Shown piece after piece: positions 6,649-11,339 of a stretch of DNA of 11,339 bases (position 1 is its first letter; each line of letters opens with the position of its first letter). The notes under the pieces were generated by a model, which saw nothing but the letters and a program-made list of their open reading frames with translations, ran no database searches and was not told the origin of the DNA. A program made the translations under genes and the position numbers. The stretch comes from Natronohydrobacter sp. (GTDB lineage Bacteria > Pseudomonadota > Alphaproteobacteria > Rhodobacterales > Rhodobacteraceae), in assembly GCA_007116445.1 (NCBI GenBank), contig SKIM01000193.1, positions 1 to 11,339 of the forward strand, written 5' to 3'.

Positions 6649-6993
6649 TCAGAAGGGCAGATTCATGTCACGCGGCAGGCCCATCGCTTCGGTCATCTTG
6701 CCCATCTCCTCGCGCGAGCGTTCCTCGGCCTTGGACTGCGCGTCCTTGATCGCCGCGAGGATCAGATCTTCGACCACCTCCTTGTCGTCGGAATTGAAGA
6801 TCGAGGGATCGATATCAAGTGCGGTCAATTCGCCCTTGGCCGTCGCCGTCGCCTTGACCAGACCCGCGCCGGATTCGCCCACCACCTTGATGGATTTCAG
6901 GTCTTCCTGAAGCTGCGCCATCTTGGTCTGCATATCCTGCGCGGCCTTCATCATCTTGGCCATATCGGCCATTCCGCCCAAACCTTTCAGCAT
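6649..6993 (-). CDS. ybaB: YbaB/EbfC family nucleoid-associated protein
   Basis: This is a small homodimeric DNA-binding protein of the nucleoid. E. coli YbaB and Borrelia EbfC bind DNA as tweezer-shaped dimers and influence nucleoid organisation and gene expression. The 114-residue protein has a Met- and Gln-rich amphipathic N-terminal helix, MADMAKMMKAAQDMQTKM at 8-25, followed by a segment rich in beta strands and a helical C-terminus with EVVEDLILAAIKDAQSKAEE, a typical YbaB stretch. The ATG at 6993 is preceded by AAAGGATAAGG, a good ribosome-binding region. It lies 15 bp after dnaX and 12 bp before recR, the classic conserved order, so co-transcription is expected. Confidence 0.95.
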   Translation of the reverse strand: MLKGLGGMADMAKMMKAAQDMQTKMAQLQEDLKSIKVVGESGAGLVKATATAKGELTALDIDPSIFNSDDKEVVEDLILAAIKDAQSKAEERSREEMGKMTEAMGLPRDMNLPF

Positions 6994-7008
6994 TGCCTTA
7001 TCCTTTCT

Positions 7009-8745
7009 TCACATGTCTTCAAACGGATCCCAATCGGGATCGATATTGTCTTCTGCCTCTGGCAGAGCATCTTGCGCGGCCGCAAGCCCGGCAGCCTGCA
7101 AGTCACGGATTTCCGTGATCTGTGCAGTCGGGAAGCTGGCGAAAATCGCGGCCACTGTGGGGTTCTGCAGCGCCGCTTCGGCCTTCACGTCTCGTTCGCG
7201 CAGGCGCATCTCCGCAAGCGTTTCGCCCCCGCCAGACGCGGTCACCGAAACGCCCCAACGCGCCCCGGTCCATCCCTGCAAACGACCCGCCAACCGGGCC
7301 GCCAAGTCAGGGGCCGCAGTTTGCGTCGGCTGGAATTCGATCCGTCCGGGGCTGTATTTCACCAGCCGCAACGTCGTCTCCACCTCAAGCAGAAGCGCCA
7401 TGTCACGCTTTTCGCGGATCAAGGCCACAACGGAAGCGAAATCCGGATAATGTGACAGCGCGGGCAAAGCCCCCGCCAGCGCCGCCTGCGGACCAGCACC
7501 ACCGATCGACCCCGCCGATGGGCGTGCCCCAGATCCGCCGTTTGCAGGCGCAGGCCGCGCGCCCCCTGCCCCCGAGGGCGGGACAGCATCGTGCCATTTG
7601 CGCAGGACATCTTCGGGCGACGGCAGATCAGCGACATGGGTCAGGCGGATGATCGCCATTTCGGCAGCCATCATCGCATTGGGCGCTTGCGCGACTTCTT
7701 CCAGTGCCTTCAGCAACATCTGCCAACTGCGCGACAGCACCCGCATCGGCAGGTCGGCCGCCATCTGCGCGCCCCGGTCGCGTTCCTCGGGCGGGATGGT
7801 CGGATCATCGCCCGCCTCTGGCGTGATCTTGGTGACGCTCAGCCAATGCGTGATCTCGGCCAGATCGCGCAGCACGGCCATCGGATCAACACCATCGGCA
7901 TATTGCGTTGCCAGTTCTTCCAGCGCCGCCGCCGCATCGCCGCGCATGATGTGATCGAACAAATCGAGCACCCGCGCGCGGTCTGCCAGCCCGAGCATCG
8001 CACGCACTTGATCGGCACTCGTCTCGCCCGCACCATGACTGATCGCCTGATCGAGAAGGCTCATCGCGTCACGCACTGAGCCTTCGGCCGCGCGGGTGAT
8101 CAGCGCGAGAGCATCAGGGGCGACCTGCCCGCCTTCGGCCTCGGCCACTTTCTGCAAATGCGCGATCATCACTTCGGGCTCGATCCGGCGCAGATCGAAG
8201 CGCTGGCAGCGCGACAGCACCGTGACCGGAACCTTGCGGATCTCGGTTGTGGCAAAGATGAATTTCACATGCGCGGGCGGTTCTTCAAGGGTTTTCAGAA
8301 GTGCGTTGAAGGCGTTGTTCGACAGCATATGCACTTCGTCGATGATATAGATCTTGTAGCGCGCCGAAGCCGAGCGATAGGCGACCGAGGCGATGATTTC
8401 GCGGATATCATCGACGCCCGTGCGCGAGGCAGCGTCCATTTCCAGCACATCGACATGACGGCCCTCGGAGATCGCCACACAATGCTCGCAGACCCCGCAA
8501 GGCTCGGTCGTGGGCCCGCCCTGCCCGTCCGCGCCGATGCAATTCAGCCCCTTGGCGATGATCCGCGCGGTCGTGGTCTTGCCGGTGCCGCGAATGCCGG
8601 TCATGACAAATGCATGATGGATGCGATCGGCTTTGAACGCATTGCGCAAAGTGCGTACCATCGCGTCCTGCCCGATCAGATCGGCAAAGCTCTCGGGGCG
8701 GTATTTCCGCGCCAGAACCTGATAGGGTGTTGCTGCGTCACTCAT
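7009..8745 (-). CDS. dnaX: DNA polymerase III subunit gamma/tau (clamp loader)
   Basis: DnaX is the motor subunit of the clamp loader, opening and loading the beta clamp and tying together the replicative polymerases. The 578-residue protein has the AAA+ core with Walker A GIRGTGKT (50-57), a zinc module with C69, C83, C86 and C89, Walker B leading into IIDEVHM (134-140), the SRC box (178-180) and sensor 2 GSVRDAMS (212-219). After domain III comes a Gly/Ala/Pro-rich linker at roughly 395-430, then a tau-type C-terminal domain ending in DPDWDPFEDM. The linker DNA has G-runs but no A-rich slippery heptamer of the E. coli type, so there is no clear signal for a frameshifted gamma form. The ATG at 8745 has only a weak AGGCAG upstream, and a 41-codon frame overlaps it by 4 bp. 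It is the first clear gene of dnaX-ybaB-recR. Confidence 0.97.
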   Translation of the reverse strand: MSDAATPYQVLARKYRPESFADLIGQDAMVRTLRNAFKADRIHHAFVMTGIRGTGKTTTARIIAKGLNCIGADGQGGPTTEPCGVCEHCVAISEGRHVDVLEMDAASRTGVDDIREIIASVAYRSASARYKIYIIDEVHMLSNNAFNALLKTLEEPPAHVKFIFATTEIRKVPVTVLSRCQRFDLRRIEPEVMIAHLQKVAEAEGGQVAPDALALITRAAEGSVRDAMSLLDQAISHGAGETSADQVRAMLGLADRARVLDLFDHIMRGDAAAALEELATQYADGVDPMAVLRDLAEITHWLSVTKITPEAGDDPTIPPEERDRGAQMAADLPMRVLSRSWQMLLKALEEVAQAPNAMMAAEMAIIRLTHVADLPSPEDVLRKWHDAVPPSGAGGARPAPANGGSGARPSAGSIGGAGPQAALAGALPALSHYPDFASVVALIREKRDMALLLEVETTLRLVKYSPGRIEFQPTQTAAPDLAARLAGRLQGWTGARWGVSVTASGGGETLAEMRLRERDVKAEAALQNPTVAAIFASFPTAQITEIRDLQAAGLAAAQDALPEAEDNIDPDWDPFEDM

Positions 8746-8867
8746 GCGGGTCTGCCTGTTGCCGTCACGCTCAACCTAGCGCGGGACGGGCCGGATGGAA
8801 ACGGCGATTTGCGCCAGACCGGGCCGCGCGACAGCGTTTGCGCAGTCTGGGCGAGAAGATGGGCCAT
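8742..8867 (-). CDS. Possible 41-residue ORF overlapping the dnaX start
   Basis: An ATG at 8867 opens a frame of 41 codons that stops with TGA at 8742-8744, overlapping the dnaX ATG as ATGA. It starts MAHLLAQTAQTLSRG and is Arg/Ser/Pro-rich toward the end. No Shine-Dalgarno sequence is evident before the ATG, I recognise no family, and an inverted repeat occupies part of the frame. The overlap geometry suggests a leader peptide that could couple translation to dnaX, but chance is an adequate explanation. Confidence 0.2.
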   Translation of the reverse strand: MAHLLAQTAQTLSRGPVWRKSPFPSGPSRARLSVTATGRPA

Positions 8868-8870
8868 GGT
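8746..8870 (-). promoter_or_regulatory. Intergenic region upstream of dnaX, with hairpin and possible promoter
   Basis: This 125 bp gap separates the stop of the PcaD-like gene from dnaX. It holds an inverted repeat, ccagac (8814-8819) with gtctgg (8845-8850), enclosing a second gcgc/gcgc pair (8826-8829 and 8840-8843). No T-run follows on the minus strand. Further along, the minus strand reads GCTAGGTTGAG (8770-8780), a -10-like box, but a convincing -35 element is missing (TTTCCA at about 17 bases is poor). The hairpin could mark the end of the upstream cluster and the box the start of dnaX transcription; both are tentative. Confidence 0.3.
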
Positions 8871-9656
8871 CTAGCGCATATGCGCCTGCGCGAAGCGCGT
8901 CAGGAGTTCAGCATAGGCTTCGGGCTGTTCGACATGCGGCAGGTGGCCCGCGCGGCGGATCAGGGCGAATTCCGCGCCTGCGACCAGATCAATCGTCTCG
9001 CGCACCAGATCAGCCGGGGTGGAGCCGTCGCGGTCGCCTGCAATGCCAAGCGTGGGCAGGGTCAGCGCGGCGGTCGTGGTGTAGAAATCGGTCCCGGCGA
9101 TGGCCGCGGCCCCGCCCAGCCAGCCGTCGAGCGGGGCGGCGAGGAACATCTCGCGCCAGGGCGTGACGGCGGGGCTTTCGCGAAAAGCGGGGGTGAACCA
9201 GCGCGTCAGGGTTGGCACAACCAGCGCCTGCAAGCCCTCGGCGCGGGCGAGGTTTGCGCGATCCTCCCAGACTTCCTTGGTGGCGATGCGCGCGGCAGTG
9301 TTCGACAAGACCAGCGCGCGGATCAGATCGGGGCGTTTGACGGCAAGCCCCTGCGCCACCATGCCCCCGAGCGACAGGCCGACAAAGAGGCACGCCCGCA
9401 TGTGCAGATGATCGAGCAGCGCTTCCGTGTCGCGCACAAGCTGGCCCATCGTATAGGGCGGCGGCGACACTTCCGAGCACCCATGCCCGCGCCGGTCATA
9501 GCGCAGGATCCGCCAGTCTGCCGGCAGATGCGGCAGGAGCGGATCCCACATCTCGAGCCGCAGCCCGAGGCCGTTGGAAAACACTACCGGCAGCCCGTCA
9601 TCGGGGCCGGTCAGCTGGTAATGCAGCGAGATATCGCCAAGATCAGCCTGTGGCAT
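8871..9656 (-). CDS. pcaD: Alpha/beta hydrolase, 3-oxoadipate enol-lactonase (PcaD) family
   Basis: PcaD hydrolyses 3-oxoadipate enol-lactone to 3-oxoadipate in the beta-ketoadipate pathway, in the cytoplasm. The 261-residue protein matches the family length and shows the oxyanion/entry segment FSNGLGLRLEMWD (26-38), the RYDRRGHGCS stretch (52-61), the nucleophile elbow GLSLGG with Ser95 (93-98), acid Asp210 in GDRD (207-210) and His238 in AGHLPHVEQP (236-245). The triad is therefore complete. I chose the ATG at 9656 because GGAGG (9663-9667) lies 6 bases upstream and the resulting N-terminus MPQADLGDISLHY matches family starts; a longer frame to 9704 adds 16 Arg/Cys-rich residues without support. 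It overlaps the upstream dehydratase gene by 14 bp. No pcaHGBC genes are visible, so its substrate may be another lactone or ester. Confidence 0.85.
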   Translation of the reverse strand: MPQADLGDISLHYQLTGPDDGLPVVFSNGLGLRLEMWDPLLPHLPADWRILRYDRRGHGCSEVSPPPYTMGQLVRDTEALLDHLHMRACLFVGLSLGGMVAQGLAVKRPDLIRALVLSNTAARIATKEVWEDRANLARAEGLQALVVPTLTRWFTPAFRESPAVTPWREMFLAAPLDGWLGGAAAIAGTDFYTTTAALTLPTLGIAGDRDGSTPADLVRETIDLVAGAEFALIRRAGHLPHVEQPEAYAELLTRFAQAHMR

Positions 9657-10626
9657 CGGCCGCCTCCAACTGCAGCGCGCGCTGGAACACAGCGCTGTCA
9701 ACATTCCCGCCCGAGGCGATGACGATCACATCCTCGCCCGCGATCTGGTCAGGCTGAAACAGCGCAGCGGCGAGCGCCACTGCGCCGCCGGGTTCCAGCA
9801 CCAGCTTCAGCCGCGCAAACGCCTGCGCCATTGCACGCAGCGTGTCCGTGTCCGACACGACCAGCCCCGGCCCGCAGAACCGCTTCAGGATCGGCCAGGT
9901 CAGCCGCCCCGGCGCAGGTGTGACAATCGCATCGCAAAGCCCCGCGCGCGCGGTGTTGGTCACGACAGCACCCGCGCGCAATGAAGCGGCCACATCGTCG
10001 AAGCCCTCGGGCTCGACTGTGCGGACATGCATCTGCGGCGCCTCAGCCTGCAGCGCCAGCGCGATACCCGCGCTCAGCCCGCCACCGCCGCAACATACCA
10101 GCACTTGCGCATTGCTCAGACGCAGCGCATGTGCGTCCTGTGCAATTTCCAGCCCGGTCGTGCCCTGCCCTGCGATAACCTGCGGGTGGTCAAAAGGCGG
10201 GATCAAAATCAGTCCACGCTCTGCCGCCAGCTGCGTCGCAATGGCATCGCGGTCTTCGCGCGCGCGATCATACAGCACGACCTCAGCGCCCAGCGCACGC
10301 GTATTCGCAATCTTGATGGTCGGTGCGTCGCGCGGCATAACGATGACGGCCTCCAGACCGCGCAGGCTTGCGGCGCGCGCCACTCCTTGCGCGTGATTGC
10401 CCGACGAACAGGCGATGACCCCCCGCGCGCCGCCCGGCAGAGCCGTGAGCGCCGACCAGGCCCCGCGAAACTTGAAGCTGCCAGTGTGCTGCAGGCATTC
10501 CGACTTGACCCAGACGCGCCGTCCTGCGATCTCGTCAAGGAAGGGCGAGGTCAGCAGCGGGGTGCGGCGGGCATGGCCTGCAAGCCGCGTCCGTGCTGCG
10601 CGGATGTCGTCGATGGTTACAGGCAT
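9643..10626 (-). CDS. PLP-dependent serine/threonine dehydratase family enzyme
   Basis: This is a fold-type II PLP enzyme that eliminates water from hydroxy amino acids such as threonine or serine, giving a 2-oxo acid and ammonia. Numbered from the ATG at 10626 (327 residues), it shows SFKFRG with the PLP lysine K52 (50-55), SSGNHAQG (74-81) for substrate/PLP carboxylate binding, the phosphate-binding loop GGGGLSAG (180-187) preceded by two cysteines, LEPGGAVALAA (277-287) and SGGNVD (305-310). It lacks a C-terminal ACT regulatory domain, as in catabolic threonine dehydratases, serine racemases and hydroxyaspartate dehydratases; sequence alone does not separate these. An ATG at 10638 would add four residues. 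Neither start has an ideal ribosome-binding site (GGGG lies 2 bases before 10626). It overlaps the upstream hydrolase by 10 bp and the downstream PcaD-like gene by 14 bp. Confidence 0.88.
   Translation of the reverse strand: MPVTIDDIRAARTRLAGHARRTPLLTSPFLDEIAGRRVWVKSECLQHTGSFKFRGAWSALTALPGGARGVIACSSGNHAQGVARAASLRGLEAVIVMPRDAPTIKIANTRALGAEVVLYDRAREDRDAIATQLAAERGLILIPPFDHPQVIAGQGTTGLEIAQDAHALRLSNAQVLVCCGGGGLSAGIALALQAEAPQMHVRTVEPEGFDDVAASLRAGAVVTNTARAGLCDAIVTPAPGRLTWPILKRFCGPGLVVSDTDTLRAMAQAFARLKLVLEPGGAVALAAALFQPDQIAGEDVIVIASGGNVDSAVFQRALQLEAADATG
9663..9667 (-). promoter_or_regulatory. Ribosome-binding site of the PcaD-like gene
   Basis: GGAGG on the minus strand lies 6 bases before the ATG at 9656 and inside the last codons of the dehydratase gene. 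It decides the start of the PcaD-like protein and supports translation directly after the overlapping upstream gene. Confidence 0.75.
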
Positions 10627-11339
10627 ATCCCCAGCCATTCATGGATCAGCGCGATCGATTCTCGCTCATCAAGGAAGGGAATATGCCCGCGCCCTGGCAC
10701 TTCGGCGTATAGCATGTCGGGGCGACGTTGCTGCATCTCGGCGGCAGTCGCCGCACTGAACAAGGTCGACGTGGCCCCGCGGATCAGCGCCAGCGGCAAG
10801 CCCGCGCATGCGTCGAACATCGGCCAGAGATCCCCCCCGCCGCCCGTCATTGCGCTCAGAAACGCTTCGCGCAATGCAGGGTCGTAATTCAGCTGCAGGC
10901 CCTGATCCGTGGCAATGAAATGGTGGCGCGCCTCTTGCAGCCAGCGCCCCTCGGGAACATTGCTGAATTCGGGATGGGCGCGCTCCAGCGCCAGTGCCGC
11001 CTGCGCATGGGTTCGCGCCGAAGGCGTGCGGCCGATATAATCGCTGATCCGCGCCAGCCCCTCGGCCTCGATCACCGGGCCTACGTCATTCAAGCAAAGC
11101 CCCCGCAGTCGGTCACGGGCCACCAGGGCCAGATACATGCCGATAATGCCCCCCCGCGAGGTGCCAAGGATCGCCGCCTGGTCAATCCCCAGATGATCCA
11201 TGAGCGCGATCACATCCGCGCCTTCCTGCGGCACGGTGTAGCTGTCCGCGCCGGTCCATTCCGACTGCCCGCGTCCCCGATAATCGGGACGGATCAACCG
11301 AAGCGCGGGCAGATGCGGCGCAAGATAGTCGAAATCCGA
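10617..11339 (-). CDS. Alpha/beta hydrolase, N-terminus cut by the window edge
   Basis: The frame is open to the right edge, so the start lies beyond 11339; 240 C-terminal residues are visible. A TTG codon at 11297 is internal, since in-frame coding with family features continues upstream (YLAPHLPALRLIRPDYRGRG). The nucleophile elbow is GTSRGG with Ser61 of the visible part, followed by a helical cap region (about 95-165), and the catalytic His is H219 in GRGHIPFLDE. The segment after strand 7, RGATSTLFS (187-195), has Thr192 where related hydrolases usually carry the catalytic Asp (RGxxSDLLS), so the acid is either missing or supplied from elsewhere. The substrate is unknown; an esterase, lactonase or C-C hydrolase is possible. 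It is the most upstream gene of the overlapping hydrolase-dehydratase-hydrolase cluster that is visible. Confidence 0.85.
   Translation of the reverse strand, partial: SDFDYLAPHLPALRLIRPDYRGRGQSEWTGADSYTVPQEGADVIALMDHLGIDQAAILGTSRGGIIGMYLALVARDRLRGLCLNDVGPVIEAEGLARISDYIGRTPSARTHAQAALALERAHPEFSNVPEGRWLQEARHHFIATDQGLQLNYDPALREAFLSAMTGGGGDLWPMFDACAGLPLALIRGATSTLFSAATAAEMQQRRPDMLYAEVPGRGHIPFLDERESIALIHEWLGICL

Noticed and set aside
7403..7637. Alternative minus-strand frames inside the dnaX linker, which could reflect a frameshifted short (gamma) form
   Set aside because: The linker has G-runs near 7569-7575 but no A-rich slippery heptamer, and Arg-rich alternate frames are common in Gly/Ala/Pro-rich coding DNA. 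Evidence is too weak to call programmed frameshifting.
8727..9722. Long plus-strand open frame (331 codons) opposite the PcaD-like gene
   Set aside because: It is antisense to a gene with an intact catalytic triad and ribosome-binding site, has low-complexity composition and no family similarity.
10027..10887. Plus-strand open frame (286 codons) opposite the dehydratase and hydrolase genes
   Set aside because: It spans the antisense of two overlapping, well-supported genes and has no domain features.
1..11339. CRISPR array, tRNA or rRNA genes, or a defence island
   Set aside because: I saw no regularly spaced repeats, no tRNA-like cloverleaf or rRNA sequence, and no nuclease, toxin-antitoxin or restriction genes.

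Overview
This window looks like chromosomal DNA of an alphaproteobacterium, most likely a Rhodobacterales (Rhodobacter/Roseobacter group) relative. The evidence is GC-rich coding DNA, the dnaX-ybaB-recR gene order, alphaproteobacterial-type protein sequences and the style of the peptide-transporter genes. Every convincing gene lies on the minus strand, so transcription runs from high to low coordinates. This placement is inferred from the proteins; no rRNA or other taxonomic marker is present.

Region 1 (1-580) has no intact gene. It holds the end of an unassigned reading frame at the left edge, a short plus-strand relic of an IS3-family transposase (about 187-321), and roughly 260 bp I cannot assign.

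Region 2 (581-5735) is a four-gene ABC importer operon of the dipeptide/oligopeptide/nickel class. In transcription order it encodes a Tat-exported substrate-binding protein (TTG start), a DppB-like permease, a DppC-like permease with an extra N-terminal hydrophobic segment, and one ATPase carrying both nucleotide-binding domains. The last three genes are joined by ATGA-type overlaps. A GC-rich hairpin lies between the binding-protein gene and the first permease. The substrate cannot be read from the sequence.

Region 3 (5736-6036) is an approximately 300 bp regulatory interval. It combines the end of the recR operon (hairpins, one followed by a short T-rich run) with the likely promoter and operator area of the transporter operon.

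Region 4 (6037-8745) is the conserved dnaX-ybaB-recR operon: the DNA polymerase III clamp-loader subunit, a nucleoid-associated protein and a recombination-repair protein, separated by 12-15 bp. A 125 bp gap precedes it, with an inverted repeat and a possible 41-codon ORF that overlaps the dnaX start.

Region 5 (8871-11339) is an overlapping three-gene metabolic cluster: an alpha/beta hydrolase cut by the right edge, a PLP-dependent serine/threonine dehydratase-family enzyme, and a PcaD-like alpha/beta hydrolase. The overlaps imply coordinated expression, but no other protocatechuate-pathway gene is visible, so the shared role is unknown.

Most of the window is ordinary, well-known gene content. 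The points worth a second look are the overlapping hydrolase-dehydratase-hydrolase cluster, the nested inverted repeat upstream of the transporter operon, and the apparent loss of the usual catalytic acid in the truncated hydrolase. I see no clear new defence, mobile or RNA-guided system.
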